Below, piece after piece: positions 15,980 through 26,705 of a stretch of 36,799 nucleotides of DNA. The DNA lies in contig CACMXM010000007.1 in assembly GCA_902617645.1 (NCBI GenBank), positions 1 through 36,799 on the forward strand. Reading direction: 5' to 3'. Every line of letters begins with the position of its first letter. Positions within the stretch are counted from its first letter, which is position 1. Position numbers and translations under genes: made by a program. The DNA comes from an uncultured Pelagibacteraceae bacterium (GTDB taxonomy: Bacteria; Pseudomonadota; Alphaproteobacteria; Pelagibacterales; Pelagibacteraceae). The notes beneath the pieces are model-generated. The model was not told where the DNA came from. It saw nothing but the letters and a program-made list of their open reading frames with translations, and ran no database searches.

Positions 15980-18052
15980 TTAAATTGCTGCTTGTTTTAT
16001 TGATAGTTTTACTTTACCTCTATCAAAACCAATTACTTTAACTTTTACCTCATCGCCTTCTTTTACAACGTCAGTCACTTTAGCGACTCTTTTATCTGCA
16101 AGTTCAGAAATGTGAACAAGTCCGTCTTGTTTACCCAAGAAGTTTACGAATGCACCAAATTCCATTATTTTCATAACTTTTCCGTTATAAATTTTATTTA
16201 ATTCAGCTTTTGCAGTTAAATCTTTAATCATTTGCATAGCTTTGTTTCTGGAGTCTTCATCTGGAGCAGCAACTGTTACAACGCCTTCATCATTAACATC
16301 CACTTTTGCTCCTGATTTTTCAACAATTTCTCTTATTGTTGCGCCACCTTTACCAATCACTGTTGCGATATCTTTTTTATCAACAGTAATTTTTTCCATC
16401 TTAGGTGTATGTTTTCCAACATTATCTCTTGATTTAGCTAAAGCTTTATTCATCTCACCAAGAATATGAATTCTTCCATCTTTTGCTTGTTTTAGAGCCT
16501 GCTCCATAATTTCAAATGTTATACCTGTAATTTTAATATCCATTTGAAGGGATGTGATTCCGTCTTTAGTGCCAGCTACTTTGAAATCCATATCGCCTAA
16601 ATGATCCTCATCTCCAAGGATATCTGATAGAACACTAAAATCGTCACCTTCTTTGATTAATCCCATTGCAATACCTGCCACTGGCTCTTTTATTGGAACT
16701 CCAGCATCCATTAATGCTAATGATGAACCACAAACGGTTGCCATTGAAGATGATCCATTGGACTCCGTGATTTCAGATACTATTCTAAATGTATAAGGAA
16801 AACTTTCTTTTGGTGGCAAAGATGAATTAATTGCTCTCCAAGCAAGTTTACCATGACCAATTTCTCTTCTACCTGTCCCAATCCTTCCAGTTTCACCAAC
16901 TGAAAATGGTGGAAAATTATAGTGAAGCATAAATCTTTCTCTTTGAAGACCATCTAAACTTTCAATCCTCTGTTCATCATCTGAAGTTCCTAAAGTTGTA
17001 GTAACAATTGCTTGAGTTTCTCCTCTTGTAAAAAGGGCAGATCCATGGACTCTAGGCAATATACCAACTTCGCACATTATTGGTCTAACATCTGCTAAAC
17101 CTCTACCATCAATTCTATTTTTATTTTTAAGAATATCTGTTCGTACTATTCTTTTTTCTAAATTTTTAAGTTCGTAATTTACGTCTAGCTCAGTGTAATT
17201 TTCATTATCTTCGTAGAGTTTTTTTGCTTTTTCAGTGATTTCAGATATTTGATTTGACCTATCTTGCTTGTCTCTTGTAGAAAAAGCTTTTTTTAAATCA
17301 TCTGTAAACTCTTTTTCTAATTTTTTCTTAACTTCAGATAAATCTTTTTTCTCAACAACCCAATCTGGTTTTCTACATTCTTTAGCGAGCTCCTCTATCA
17401 TTTTAATAACTGGAACAAAATTTTCATGACCAAATTTAACAGCATTCAACATCTCTTCTTCTGTTAATCCATTTGCTTCAGACTCAACCATTAGAACTGC
17501 ATCTTTAGTTCCCGCAACAACAAGGTCTAATTTAGAATTTTCTAATTCTATTTTTGATGGATTTAAAATATATTTTCCATCGATAAAACCAACTCTTGAA
17601 GCTCCAACTGGACCAAGAAATGGCATTCCAGATATTGCTAAAGCTGCAGATGAAGCAATTATAGATAAAATATCAGCTTCGTTTTCTTTGTCATAAGATA
17701 TTACTGTTGGAAGCAATTGAACTTCATTTTTAAATTCATCTGGAAACAAAGGTCTTATCGGTCTATCAATTAATCTTGAAATTAACGTTTCACTCTCTGT
17801 TGGTCTCGCTTCTCTTTTAAAATATCCACCAGGAATTTTACCAGCAGCATAATATTTTTCCTGATAATTTACAGACAGTGGGAAGTAATCAACCTCGGGA
17901 TTGACTTTTTTTGCTCCTACTACAGTTGCTAATACAACTGTTTCCCCACACGTTGCAATAACAGCTCCATCTGCTTGTCGAGCAATTTTACCTGTCTCTA
18001 ACTTTATTTTTTTACCATTTAACTCAATTTCTTTTTTAAATTCTTTAAACAT
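15980..18052 (-). CDS. pnp: Polyribonucleotide nucleotidyltransferase (PNPase)
   Basis: PNPase degrades RNA 3' to 5' using phosphate and releases nucleoside diphosphates; it is a trimer and a component of RNA-decay complexes. The 690-residue protein has two RNase PH domains with the family signature [20 protein letters not shown] near residue 85, and the active-site segment [20 protein letters not shown] holding the two metal-binding aspartates. A KH domain ([12 protein letters not shown], about 555-605) and a C-terminal S1 domain ([13 protein letters not shown], about 615-685) complete it. Length is near the usual 700. The order rpsO-pnp with a 4-nt gap is the conserved bacterial arrangement. 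Confidence 0.97.
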   Translation of the reverse strand: MFKEFKKEIELNGKKIKLETGKIARQADGAVIATCGETVVLATVVGAKKVNPEVDYFPLSVNYQEKYYAAGKIPGGYFKREARPTESETLISRLIDRPIRPLFPDEFKNEVQLLPTVISYDKENEADILSIIASSAALAISGMPFLGPVGASRVGFIDGKYILNPSKIELENSKLDLVVAGTKDAVLMVESEANGLTEEEMLNAVKFGHENFVPVIKMIEELAKECRKPDWVVEKKDLSEVKKKLEKEFTDDLKKAFSTRDKQDRSNQISEITEKAKKLYEDNENYTELDVNYELKNLEKRIVRTDILKNKNRIDGRGLADVRPIMCEVGILPRVHGSALFTRGETQAIVTTTLGTSDDEQRIESLDGLQRERFMLHYNFPPFSVGETGRIGTGRREIGHGKLAWRAINSSLPPKESFPYTFRIVSEITESNGSSSMATVCGSSLALMDAGVPIKEPVAGIAMGLIKEGDDFSVLSDILGDEDHLGDMDFKVAGTKDGITSLQMDIKITGITFEIMEQALKQAKDGRIHILGEMNKALAKSRDNVGKHTPKMEKITVDKKDIATVIGKGGATIREIVEKSGAKVDVNDEGVVTVAAPDEDSRNKAMQMIKDLTAKAELNKIYNGKVMKIMEFGAFVNFLGKQDGLVHISELADKRVAKVTDVVKEGDEVKVKVIGFDRGKVKLSIKQAAI

Positions 18053-18056
18053 TTTT

Positions 18057-18305
18057 TTACTTTCTTATATTTAGTTTACTTATTACATCCTTATAAGACT
18101 CTAATTTATTTCTCTTAAGATAATCTAATAATTTTTTTCTTTTATTGACTGCTTTCAACAAACCTACTGATGAATGTTTGTCTTTTTTAAACAAATTCAT
18201 ATGTTTTGATAATGTCTCAATTTTTTCTGTTAATAGTGCTATTTGTACTTCGGATGAACCAGTATCTTTATCGTGTATAGCTACTTCTTTGGCCTTCTTA
18301 TTCAT
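18057..18305 (-). CDS. rpsO: 30S ribosomal protein S15
   Basis: S15 binds the central domain of 16S rRNA early in small-subunit assembly. The 82-residue protein shows the core motifs [21 protein letters not shown] and [22 protein letters not shown], and is slightly shorter than the usual 88-89, with the missing residues at the N-terminus. It overlaps rbfA by 8 bp and precedes pnp by 4 nt. truB, which normally lies between rbfA and rpsO in this cluster, is absent. Confidence 0.97.
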   Translation of the reverse strand: MNKKAKEVAIHDKDTGSSEVQIALLTEKIETLSKHMNLFKKDKHSSVGLLKAVNKRKKLLDYLKRNKLESYKDVISKLNIRK

Positions 18306-18684
18306 GTTTTTCCTGTCTGTTAGTATTTTTTATTAAGTTTTCTATTTTTTCCGCATAATCAAATGACTCGTCTTTTACAAATAATATTTTTGGAAGAAAT
18401 TTCATTGTAATTCTTTTTGAAAGTGTTTTTCTAACCAAAAATGAAAAATCTTTCAAAACATCTATAATCTCATTTGCATTTTTACCACCAAGCGGTAATA
18501 CAAATGCTTTAGCGGTTTTAAGATCTGGACTCATCCTTACCTCTGTAACCGTTATGTTGCTTGTTTCAATATTGGGCAATTTTGCTTCACCTCTCATGAA
18601 TATGTTGCCTAAAGCTTGTTTTATCATTTCCCCTACTCTTAATTGTCTTTGTGAAAGAGTTCTAGCATTTTTTTTTGATTTCAT
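18298..18684 (-). CDS. rbfA: Ribosome-binding factor A
   Basis: RbfA helps mature the 5' end of 16S rRNA and binds the 30S subunit. The 128-residue protein has the family hallmarks: RQLRVGEMIKQALGNIF at the N-terminus and the central ITVTEVRMSPDLKTAKAFV, then LRKTLSKRITMKFLPKILF-type beta-alpha elements of its KH-like fold. It overlaps infB by 4 bp and rpsO by 8 bp, so translation of all three is probably coupled. Confidence 0.95.
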   Translation of the reverse strand: MKSKKNARTLSQRQLRVGEMIKQALGNIFMRGEAKLPNIETSNITVTEVRMSPDLKTAKAFVLPLGGKNANEIIDVLKDFSFLVRKTLSKRITMKFLPKILFVKDESFDYAEKIENLIKNTNRQEKHE

Positions 18685-20891
18685 ATTCGTCTTTCTGTTA
18701 TTTTAGAGTTGTAAGCCTCTATAATGTCGTTTTTCTGAAAATCATTAAAATCCTTAAGTGTTATCCCACACTCAAGACCAGCTGAAACTTGTTTTGCTTG
18801 ATTCTTTTCTCTAAAAATTGTGTTGATTTTTCCATTATAAATTATTGCACCATCTCTGATTACTCTTGCATTCGCATCATTTAAAATCTCACCATCAATT
18901 ACTTTTGAACCAGCTACTTTTCCAACCTTAGACACTTTGAATATCTCAAGTATTTCTGCTGAGCCAATAACTTGCTCTTGAATATCTGGGGATAATAAAC
19001 CTGACATTCTATTTTTAATAAAATCTAGTACCTCATAGATAATATTGTACGATGATATAGAGACTTTTTCTAGTTCAGCCAATTTTTTTGCTTCCTTAGT
19101 TGGCTTTACATTAAAAGCAATCAATAATGCTTTAGAAGCTTTTGCTAAACTTACATCAGTTTCTGTGATCATTCCTATATCAGATAAAATTATTTTTGGT
19201 TTTATTTCATCGTGTTTAATCTGCATAACGGCGCTAATAATCGCCTCTGAAGATCCGTGAACATCTGATTTGATAATTATATTTAATTCTTCAGTTTTTT
19301 TATCTTTAAAAGCTGATTCTTGTGTTGCAAATGTAATTGGATTTTTACCAATTTTAGACTCCTCAATTCTTGCATCAGACAAGGACTTAGCCTCTTTTTC
19401 ATTTTCCAAGACCACAAAGTCATCACCTGATTTGGATGCACCATTTATACCTAGAACCTCAACTGGAGAAGCTGGATATGCCTCTTGGATGTTTTGTCCT
19501 AAGTCATTTATTATAGCTCTAACCTTGCCCCACTTTAAACCACTTACAAAGTAATCACCTTTCTTTAACGTGCCGTTGGTAATAATTATATTTGCAATAG
19601 GGCCTCTACCTATATCTACTTTTGACTCTAAAACTACTGCATTAGCTTTTACATTGTAGTCTGCTTTTAAATCTAAAAGCTCTGACTGAAGGATTATTGA
19701 CTCTACTAATTTAGGTAAGTTTTGTTTAGTTTTTGTAGATATCTCAACCATTAAAGTATCACCTGATAATTCTTCTGCAATTAATTCATGCTCTAACAAT
19801 TGATTTTTAACTTTCATAGGGTCAGCTTCTGGTAAATCACATTTATTTATTGCTACAACTATTGGTACATTTGCGGCTTTTGCATGTTTAATAGACTCAA
19901 TTGTTTGAGGTTTTACTCCATCATCTGCTGCAACAACTAAGACTACAATATCTGTCAATTTTGAACCTCTTGCCCGCATTTCTGTGAACGCGGCATGACC
20001 AGGCGTATCTATAAAAGTAATTTTGCTTGAGTTGTGCTCAATTTGATATGCTCCAACGTGCTGCGTAATTCCACCAAACTCTCCTGATACAACATTTGCT
20101 TTTCTTAAAACATCTAAAACGGAAGTTTTACCATGATCAACATGTCCCATAACTGTAACGATTGGAGGTCTACTTTTAAGGTTTTTAGTTTTTGCTTCTT
20201 TAATTTTTTTAATAATTTCCTCAGCTTTTTCCTCTTTTATTGGATTGTGGCCAAACTCTTTAACAAGATATTCAGCGGTATCTGAATCAATAGAATGGTT
20301 GATTGTTGCCGTGACCCCCATCCCCAAAAGATGTTTTATAATACTGCTAGATTGCTCAGCCATTCTATTAGCCAATTCTCTTATTGTTATAACTTGTGGA
20401 ATATTTACGTCTCTTTTTACTGGTTTTAGATCTTCTCTTAAATTCTCTTTTTGTATATTTCTATTTTCTTTTTGTTTAGCTCTTTTTAGTGAGGCTAAAC
20501 TTCTTGCTCTACCCTCATCTGCACCACTCAAAGCTCTTGATACTGTTAATTTAAGTTCCCTTCTTTTTGAAATAGTTTTATTTTTAACGTCTTTTTTTTC
20601 AGGGTCTGCTTTTAGTCTTCTTGTTGCTCTTTGCTCTGCAAGTTTTCTTTTTTCATAATCATTAGAAGGTACGTTTGGTTTATCATAAATTTGTGTTTTT
20701 AATTTTGTTGAATTATTTTTTTTAAAATTAGTGTCTTGGCGGTTAAAATTAAAGGATCTTTTATTTGAAAATTTATTACTTTTTTTTTCAATTAATACTG
20801 AGTTTTTCCCTTGAGTTTTAGCTCTTTCAATATTTGATATGGATTTTTTTAAGTTTCCGGATAATTTTAGTTTGGTTTTTTTTTTTTCCAT
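18681..20891 (-). CDS. infB: Translation initiation factor IF-2
   Basis: IF-2 is the GTPase that places initiator tRNA on the 30S subunit and promotes subunit joining. The 736-residue protein has a short basic low-complexity N-terminus (1-160), an IF2N domain (about 165-215), and the G domain: G1 GHVDHGKT (249-256), G3 DTPGH (295-299), G4 NKCD (349-352). Domains II-IV follow to the C-terminus. It is shorter than the E. coli long form (890), mainly in the N-terminal linker. It starts 10 nt after nusA; ylxR, often found between them, is missing. A poly-A tract in codons 3-5 is read through normally. Confidence 0.97.
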   Translation of the reverse strand: MEKKKTKLKLSGNLKKSISNIERAKTQGKNSVLIEKKSNKFSNKRSFNFNRQDTNFKKNNSTKLKTQIYDKPNVPSNDYEKRKLAEQRATRRLKADPEKKDVKNKTISKRRELKLTVSRALSGADEGRARSLASLKRAKQKENRNIQKENLREDLKPVKRDVNIPQVITIRELANRMAEQSSSIIKHLLGMGVTATINHSIDSDTAEYLVKEFGHNPIKEEKAEEIIKKIKEAKTKNLKSRPPIVTVMGHVDHGKTSVLDVLRKANVVSGEFGGITQHVGAYQIEHNSSKITFIDTPGHAAFTEMRARGSKLTDIVVLVVAADDGVKPQTIESIKHAKAANVPIVVAINKCDLPEADPMKVKNQLLEHELIAEELSGDTLMVEISTKTKQNLPKLVESIILQSELLDLKADYNVKANAVVLESKVDIGRGPIANIIITNGTLKKGDYFVSGLKWGKVRAIINDLGQNIQEAYPASPVEVLGINGASKSGDDFVVLENEKEAKSLSDARIEESKIGKNPITFATQESAFKDKKTEELNIIIKSDVHGSSEAIISAVMQIKHDEIKPKIILSDIGMITETDVSLAKASKALLIAFNVKPTKEAKKLAELEKVSISSYNIIYEVLDFIKNRMSGLLSPDIQEQVIGSAEILEIFKVSKVGKVAGSKVIDGEILNDANARVIRDGAIIYNGKINTIFREKNQAKQVSAGLECGITLKDFNDFQKNDIIEAYNSKITERRI

Positions 20892-20901
20892 AACTCATCT
20901 T

Positions 20902-22455
20902 TCAATCTTTATAAACTTTACTTCTAGCTGACATGATAAGTTCATCAGCCTCTTTTTTTGATAATGCAAAATCCTCTAAATGACCCTGAATTCTTACTCT
21001 TTCTCCCTTTACAATATCGTAACCTCCGGTTAATTCATCAGATGCAAGATCTGCAAAATCATTTAATGTTAATATTTTTTGCTCTCCAAGTGTAACTAGC
21101 ATACCTGGTGTTAATCCTTCATGATTTATCAAATCGTTTTCAAGTCCGAGTTCTTTTATTTTTTTCGAAATCTCTTCTTGGTCTTTCTTATAAAATTCAT
21201 TTGCTCTATCTAATAACTCTTTAGCTGTATCTTCTTCTATGCCTTCAATCTTCATAATATCCTCAACTGTTGTGTCTTTTAAATCATCTATAGAAGAGAA
21301 GCCTTCTGCCACTAATAGCTGTCCTAATGTCTCGTCTAACTCTAAATTTTTAACGAAATTTTCTGTCTTCTCTTTAAACTCAGTTTGTCTTCTTTCTGAG
21401 TCTTCCTGATCAGTCATAATATTTATCTCGTAATTCATTAGTTTAGTTGCTAACCTTACATTTTGTCCTCTACGACCAATTGCTTTACTTAAGTTTTCCT
21501 CAGTTAAAATTACATCTAATTTTTTATTTTCAATATCAACATTTACTCTTTGAACTTCTGCAGGGGATAATGCGTTTGAAACAATTACCGCTGGGTCTTC
21601 AGACCAATTAACGATATCTATTTTTTCACCTTGTAATTCGTTTACCACAGCTTGCACACGGCTTCCTCTCATGCCTACACAAGCTCCAACTGGATCTAAT
21701 GAATTATCGATTGCTTTCACACAAATTTTTGCTCGACTCCCAGGATCTCGCGCAGAAGAAATAATCTCTATTAAACCATCATAAATTTCTGGCACTTCTT
21801 GTATAAATAATTTTTCCATAAATTTAGGGTGAGCTCTTGATAAAAATATTTGTTGACCTCTTTGTTCTCTTCTTACATCACTGCAATAAGCTTTAATTCT
21901 ATCTCCCGCTTTTATATTTTCTCTTGGGATTAATTCATTTTTTTGAATTATTGCTTCCGTTCTTCCTAGATCAACAATTATGTTTCCAAATTCAAGTCTC
22001 TTAACAATTCCACTTAATATTGTATCTTTTTTATCTTTAAAATCGTTAAATTGTCTTTCTCTTTCAGCCTCCCTAACGTTAAAACTTATCACCTGTTTTG
22101 CAGTTTGTGCAGCTATACGACCAAAATCAAATGAAGGCAATGTTTGCAGAATAGTATCGCCAATTTTTTTGTCCTTATTTTCATCACTCAAATTTTGAGC
22201 ATCATTTAAACTAATTTCGGTATTCAAATTTTCAGGGTTTTCTGTGATTACAAGTTTTCTAAAAATACCTATGTCGCCATTTTCTCTATTAATTTGGACT
22301 TCAATTTCATTTTCCTGTCCAAATTTGGATTTAGCCGCTTTTGCTATGCCAGTTTCCATAGAATTTATTATTACTTCTTTGTCTATAGATTTCTCTAAAG
22401 CTACAGCTTCTGCAATTCTTATTAATTCTAGTTTATCTGCTCTTCTATTAAGCAT
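20902..22455 (-). CDS. nusA: Transcription termination/antitermination factor NusA
   Basis: NusA binds RNA polymerase and nascent RNA, promoting pausing, hairpin-dependent termination and antitermination. The 517-residue protein shows the N-terminal polymerase-binding domain (1-125), an S1 domain (about 135-200), two KH domains (GACVGMRGSRVQAVVNEL, then SKAIGRRGQNVRLATKL), and C-terminal helix-hairpin-helix repeats (TLGQLLVAEGFSSIDDL and LTPGMLVTLGEQKILTLNDF). A strong GGAAGGA Shine-Dalgarno supports the start at 22455. rimP, which normally precedes nusA, is absent. A promoter and an intrinsic terminator lie in the 95-bp gap to metK, so nusA expression may depend on read-through. Confidence 0.97.
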   Translation of the reverse strand: MLNRRADKLELIRIAEAVALEKSIDKEVIINSMETGIAKAAKSKFGQENEIEVQINRENGDIGIFRKLVITENPENLNTEISLNDAQNLSDENKDKKIGDTILQTLPSFDFGRIAAQTAKQVISFNVREAERERQFNDFKDKKDTILSGIVKRLEFGNIIVDLGRTEAIIQKNELIPRENIKAGDRIKAYCSDVRREQRGQQIFLSRAHPKFMEKLFIQEVPEIYDGLIEIISSARDPGSRAKICVKAIDNSLDPVGACVGMRGSRVQAVVNELQGEKIDIVNWSEDPAVIVSNALSPAEVQRVNVDIENKKLDVILTEENLSKAIGRRGQNVRLATKLMNYEINIMTDQEDSERRQTEFKEKTENFVKNLELDETLGQLLVAEGFSSIDDLKDTTVEDIMKIEGIEEDTAKELLDRANEFYKKDQEEISKKIKELGLENDLINHEGLTPGMLVTLGEQKILTLNDFADLASDELTGGYDIVKGERVRIQGHLEDFALSKKEADELIMSARSKVYKD

Positions 22456-22466
22456 TTATTCCTTCC

Positions 22467-22494
22467 AAAAAAAAATGGGCCGAAGCCCATTTTT
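22467..22494 (-). terminator. Intrinsic terminator between metK and nusA
   Basis: On the minus strand a perfect 10-bp stem (AAAAATGGGC / GCCCATTTTT) closes on a TTCG loop, giving the very stable C(UUCG)G arrangement, and is followed by a run of T that reaches nine in total. The nusA Shine-Dalgarno (GGAAGGA) starts at the next base. It can end metK transcripts and also lies inside any nusA leader that begins at the promoter at 22517-22544. Confidence 0.88.
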
Positions 22495-22516
22495 GAAATT
22501 TCAATAATGTGAATTT

Positions 22517-22544
22517 AATATAAGTATTTTTCTTAAATTTTCAA
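22517..22544 (-). promoter_or_regulatory. Candidate nusA promoter upstream of the terminator
   Basis: On the minus strand TTGAAA (22544-22539; 5 of 6) and TATATT (22522-22517; 5 of 6) are separated by 16 nt. They sit between the metK stop and the terminator. The predicted start point is near 22510, giving a leader of about 55 nt that contains the whole terminator hairpin before the nusA start. Confidence 0.6.
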
Positions 22545-22550
22545 CTTTAT

Positions 22551-23714
22551 TTACTTACTAAATACTGATGCTTTATCAGTCTTTTCCCATGAAAACGATC
22601 CGTCGCTGCCTGGATCTCTACCAAAATGTCCATAAGCAGCTGATTTTTCATAAATTGGTTTATTTAATCCTAGCATTTCTCTAATTCCTCTTGGGCTTAG
22701 ATCGAAATTTTCTTTTATAAGTTTCTCAACATGAAGATTTTTTTCTTCATCGTTGTTGAACAAATCTACATAAATAGACAAAGGTTTTGAAACTCCTATT
22801 GCGTAAGCTAATTGTATCAAACATTTGTCTGCAATTTTCGATGCCACAATATTTTTTGCTAAATATCTTGAAGCATATGCTGCGGATCTATCAACTTTAG
22901 TTGGATCTTTGCCTGAAAAAGCTCCCCCGCCGTGAGGTGCCGCACCTCCATACGTATCAACAATTATTTTTCTTCCAGTCAAACCACTGTCCCCATCTGG
23001 ACCACCAATTACAAAATTTCCTGTGGGATTAATATATATCTCATTTTCATCAAGACTCCCGAGTAAGTTTTTTGGGATAGATCTTTCAATATAAGGCATA
23101 CAAAGATCTTTTACCTGCGCTAAATTCACATCTTTGGAATGTTGTGTAGAAATCACAACTGATTTTACAGCTTTTGGCACGCCATCTTTGTATTCAATGG
23201 TAATTTGACTTTTCGAATCTGGTTCGATTCCTTTAAGCTTTCCAGATTTTCTATCTTCAGCCATAAGTCTTAATATTCTGTGCGAAAAATGAATTGGAGC
23301 TGGCATAAGCACATCCGTCTCGTTACATGCATAACCAAACATAATTCCTTGGTCCCCTGCACCTTCATCTTTATTACCAGATGAGTCAACTCCCATAGCA
23401 ATGTCAGCTGATTGGGAGTGTAAATGACATTCAATTTTAGTTGCTTCTTTATAAGTAAAACCATCTTGGTCGTAACCAATATCTTTAATACAATCTCTAA
23501 CCTTAGAAATTAATTCATCTTTTTTTATATCTGGTCCTCGTGTTTCTCCCGCCAAAACAACTTTATTTGTTGTGGTCAAAGTCTCACATGCTACCCTTGC
23601 TTCAGGTTCCATGCCTAAATAGGTGTCTACAACCATGTCTGAAATTCTATCACAAACTTTATCTGGGTGACCTTCGGATACCGATTCACTAGTGAACAAA
23701 TAATCTTTTTTCAT
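22551..23714 (-). CDS. metK: S-adenosylmethionine synthetase
   Basis: MetK makes S-adenosylmethionine from methionine and ATP in the cytosol. The 387-residue protein is full length and has the N-terminal [12 protein letters not shown] with the catalytic His, the [12 protein letters not shown] signature (about 118-129) and the Gly-rich [16 protein letters not shown] signature (about 258-273). It starts one base after lnt ends, so there is no room for a SAM riboswitch leader. trmB and rimP, which often follow metK in alphaproteobacteria, are missing. A terminator follows it. Its product serves the methyltransferase and MiaB in this window as well as the rest of the cell. Confidence 0.97.
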   Translation of the reverse strand: MKKDYLFTSESVSEGHPDKVCDRISDMVVDTYLGMEPEARVACETLTTTNKVVLAGETRGPDIKKDELISKVRDCIKDIGYDQDGFTYKEATKIECHLHSQSADIAMGVDSSGNKDEGAGDQGIMFGYACNETDVLMPAPIHFSHRILRLMAEDRKSGKLKGIEPDSKSQITIEYKDGVPKAVKSVVISTQHSKDVNLAQVKDLCMPYIERSIPKNLLGSLDENEIYINPTGNFVIGGPDGDSGLTGRKIIVDTYGGAAPHGGGAFSGKDPTKVDRSAAYASRYLAKNIVASKIADKCLIQLAYAIGVSKPLSIYVDLFNNDEEKNLHVEKLIKENFDLSPRGIREMLGLNKPIYEKSAAYGHFGRDPGSDGSFSWEKTDKASVFSK

Positions 23715-23715
23715 T

Positions 23716-25257
23716 TTATTTTATCTCCCTATTTGTTTTTAAAAAAAAAATTAAGCTAATATAAATAGTGATAAAATAAAAGAACATATTATTCCCATAT
23801 TTAGAAAAAAAAGTTTTTTTAGGGTTTTTTATTTGGTTTATTTCAATTACTCCCTCGTAAGTTGACTCTGTTATTTTCGAAATTTGTCCATAAGGATCTA
23901 CTAAAGCTGATGTTCCATTATTGGTTGATCTTATGATGCTTTTACCTTCTTCAATTGATCGAAAAATAGAGTGAGAAAAATGTTGATGAGGTCCGATTGA
24001 TTTTCCAAACCATCCATCTTCTGAAATATTTATAATTAAGTCGTAATTATTTTTCTGTGAAAGTCTACCTGAATAAATAATTTCGTAACAAATTAATGGC
24101 AGAAAACTTATATCGAATTCATAATTTTCTAAATTAATTATATTTCTTTTTTCTCCAGATGAGTAGGAATTATAAAAATTCGTAATAGATTTTATACCTA
24201 AATTTTTTAAATACTTTTCTAAAGGTAAAAATTCACCAAATGGAACTAGTTTGTTTTTATTATAAACTTCTATTTTATCTAAATTATTATTTACTACTGC
24301 CAAAGAGTTAAAGGTTTGGTTATTAACAATATTGTTAACCCCAAATATTATTAAATGCTTATCGCTAAATTTTTCGTTAAAAATAGATTTGTATTTTTTT
24401 AAATTATCCAATTCTGTGTTATTAAATACACCTTCGGGCCATACAAATATAGTTTTAGTATCTTTATTTGGTTTGCTTAATTTTATTAAACTTTGAAGTA
24501 TATCTTCCTCATTTTCAGTATAGTAAAATCTCTCAATTGCAATTTTTGGAGAAACGATCTTTATTAAAAAATTATTATTTTTAAATGAAGTTTCTTTCGA
24601 TTTTTGAAGATTCAGATGACCAAATACAACTCCAGAAATTAATAATAATCCATATGAAATTACAAAATATTTATCGTATTTACCTTTATTTAGGAAAAAA
24701 AACGAAGGCAGGACAAATAATGTCAAACAAAATAAATTAAAACTGTATGTCCCGATCAACGAAAGTGTTTGCAACAAATAAGAAAAATCAGAGAATGAAA
24801 ATGATATTAAGTTCCAAGGAAAACCTGATAAAATATTTCCTCTTAAATATTCAAAAATTGAGAGTAAGCCTGAAAAGGCTAAGACTAAAGATATATTGCT
24901 AAACTTTTTAAAATAAGAGAAAAAGTATGTAGCTAGTCCGTAAAATATTCCTAGAAACAATGGAATTAAGACTAGAGAGATTGGAATAAGTATTTTAAAA
25001 TTTTGATCAAATGTAAGAGATATAGTTATCCAATATAAACTAGATATAAAATAACCAAAACCAAACATCCAACCATAAAAAAAATACTCCATTTTAGAAA
25101 ATAAAAATCTTTGATTTACAAAAAAAATAAATAATGCTGAAAATGTAAAAAAATTTATCAAAAAAAAGTTATAAGGTGGAAGACTGAAGGAACTTAATAT
25201 TCCAAGAGAAATAATATAAGTATAAGATAATAATTTTTTTTTTACAATTTTTCTCAA
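23716..25257 (-). CDS. lnt: Apolipoprotein N-acyltransferase
   Basis: Lnt adds the third acyl chain to the N-terminal cysteine of lipoproteins at the inner membrane. The 513-residue protein has six or so N-terminal membrane helices (about 10-210), a periplasmic nitrilase-like domain (about 230-470) with catalytic E275 (VWPEGVF), K336 (NKLVPFGE) and C390 (LPLICYE), and a C-terminal membrane helix (about 485-505). It overlaps ybeY by 4 bp; corC, normally between ybeY and lnt in this cluster, is missing. Confidence 0.95.
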   Translation of the reverse strand: MRKIVKKKLLSYTYIISLGILSSFSLPPYNFFLINFFTFSALFIFFVNQRFLFSKMEYFFYGWMFGFGYFISSLYWITISLTFDQNFKILIPISLVLIPLFLGIFYGLATYFFSYFKKFSNISLVLAFSGLLSIFEYLRGNILSGFPWNLISFSFSDFSYLLQTLSLIGTYSFNLFCLTLFVLPSFFFLNKGKYDKYFVISYGLLLISGVVFGHLNLQKSKETSFKNNNFLIKIVSPKIAIERFYYTENEEDILQSLIKLSKPNKDTKTIFVWPEGVFNNTELDNLKKYKSIFNEKFSDKHLIIFGVNNIVNNQTFNSLAVVNNNLDKIEVYNKNKLVPFGEFLPLEKYLKNLGIKSITNFYNSYSSGEKRNIINLENYEFDISFLPLICYEIIYSGRLSQKNNYDLIINISEDGWFGKSIGPHQHFSHSIFRSIEEGKSIIRSTNNGTSALVDPYGQISKITESTYEGVIEINQIKNPKKTFFSKYGNNMFFYFITIYISLIFFLKTNREIK

Positions 25258-25709
25258 ATCTTATTTTTCACCAAATTATAGATTTTATTTTCTTCTATTT
25301 GCATTTTATAAAAATCCTTGTTCTTTTTATGGTTAAATCCATTTAAATGCAAAAAACCATGAATAAATATTTTTACAACTTTTTTTTTAAATTCTAGTAG
25401 TTTTATCGTTTTTGGTTTGTTCATAAATTCATAACTTATGATTATATCTCCTAAATAAAAAAATTTATTGTCAATTCTTTTTTTAATTGGAAAAGATAAG
25501 ATATCTGTAGCTTTATTTTTTTTTCGAAAAATTCTATTCAGTTTTTTTATTTTTGAATTACTTGATAATAAGACTGTAATTATTGTTTTTTTATTTTTTA
25601 AAACATATTTTTTAGGTAAATTTTTTAATATTTTATTAAATAAAAGGGTAATGTTTCTTATTTTCTTTTTCCAAGCTTTGTTATCTATGATAACTTCAGC
25701 TTTAATCAT
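25254..25709 (-). CDS. ybeY: Endoribonuclease YbeY (rRNA maturation factor)
   Basis: YbeY is a metal-dependent RNase involved in 16S rRNA 3'-end maturation and ribosome quality control. The 151-residue protein ends with the zinc motif HGFLHLNGFNH (H117, H121, H127) and has the family segment KATDILSFP. It overlaps phoH by 8 bp and lnt by 4 bp. The N-terminus is very lysine-rich, as elsewhere in this genome. Confidence 0.95.
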   Translation of the reverse strand: MIKAEVIIDNKAWKKKIRNITLLFNKILKNLPKKYVLKNKKTIITVLLSSNSKIKKLNRIFRKKNKATDILSFPIKKRIDNKFFYLGDIIISYEFMNKPKTIKLLEFKKKVVKIFIHGFLHLNGFNHKKNKDFYKMQIEENKIYNLVKNKI

Positions 25710-26703
25710 CTTTTTGATCTGAATAGGCTTTTACTATTTTCGAAACTAGTGGATGCCTAACCACATCTGAATGATCAAAATCAACTACTGAAATTTCATC
25801 TAGGTGACCTATAAGATTTTTAGATCTATTTAAGCCTGATAAAGATTTATTTGGCAAATCTATTTGTGATGGATCGCCATTAACAACTATTTTAGAGTTT
25901 TCGCCAATTCTAGTCAAAAACATTTTAATTTGTGTGTCAGTTGCATTTTGAGCCTCATCTAAAATTGCAAATGAATTTTTTAATGTTCTTCCTCGCATAA
26001 ATGCCAGTGGTGCGATTTCAATATCTCCGATCTCTATTTTTTTTTGAATTTTTTCAAAGTCCAACAGATCGTATAAAGAATCGTATAAAGGTCTGAGATA
26101 AGGATCAACTTTTTCCCTCATATCTCCAGGCAGAAAACCAAGCCTTTCTCCAGCTTCAACTGCGGGCCTAGATAAAATAATTCTTTCAATCTTTTTTTCC
26201 AAAAGCATAGTTAATGCAACCGCAACAGCTAAAAAGGTTTTTCCAGTTCCTGCTGGACCTGTGGAAATTATTATTTCACTTTCTTTTAAAGCTCTAACAT
26301 ACTCTTTTTGTTTTTCAGATCTTGGAATAACTGATTTTTTTGGTGTCTTAATTATATATTCAATTTTTTGACCAGTATTGCTATTCTCGCTTATCATAAA
26401 TTTGTTTATTGAAGATAATATATCTTTTTTCTCTATCGATCCATTATTTATAAATTGATCAGAAAGAAACATAATTGCATTTTTCACTATTTCATTATTC
26501 TTTTGATCACTTTTAATAATTATAGAATTACCTCTAAAGTATAAATTTGTTCCAGTTAATTTCTCAAGTTCTTTAAGATTTTTATTAAATTCACCAACTA
26601 CACCCATCAATAAGTCATTATCTTGAAATATTACACTTAGGCTATCATTATCAGAGTAAACAAAATTTATTTTACTTTTAAAATTTGAACTAGTTTTATT
26701 CAA
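25702..26703 (-). CDS. phoH: PhoH-like ATPase
   Basis: PhoH-like proteins are P-loop ATPases, probably RNA-linked, that are nearly always encoded beside ybeY. The 333-residue protein has an N-terminal KH-like part (about 20-85), Walker A GPAGTGKT (149-156), SRPAVEAGERLGFLPGDMREK (about 180-200) and Walker B ILDEAQN (about 243-249), followed by the NGDPSQIDLP motif. It starts 2 nt after miaB and overlaps ybeY by 8 bp. Confidence 0.95.
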   Translation of the reverse strand: MNKTSSNFKSKINFVYSDNDSLSVIFQDNDLLMGVVGEFNKNLKELEKLTGTNLYFRGNSIIIKSDQKNNEIVKNAIMFLSDQFINNGSIEKKDILSSINKFMISENSNTGQKIEYIIKTPKKSVIPRSEKQKEYVRALKESEIIISTGPAGTGKTFLAVAVALTMLLEKKIERIILSRPAVEAGERLGFLPGDMREKVDPYLRPLYDSLYDLLDFEKIQKKIEIGDIEIAPLAFMRGRTLKNSFAILDEAQNATDTQIKMFLTRIGENSKIVVNGDPSQIDLPNKSLSGLNRSKNLIGHLDEISVVDFDHSDVVRHPLVSKIVKAYSDQKDD

Positions 26704-26705
26704 TT

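Noticed and set aside
22551-23716. SAM riboswitch ahead of metK
   Set aside because: The gap to lnt is one base, so there is no leader to hold a riboswitch.
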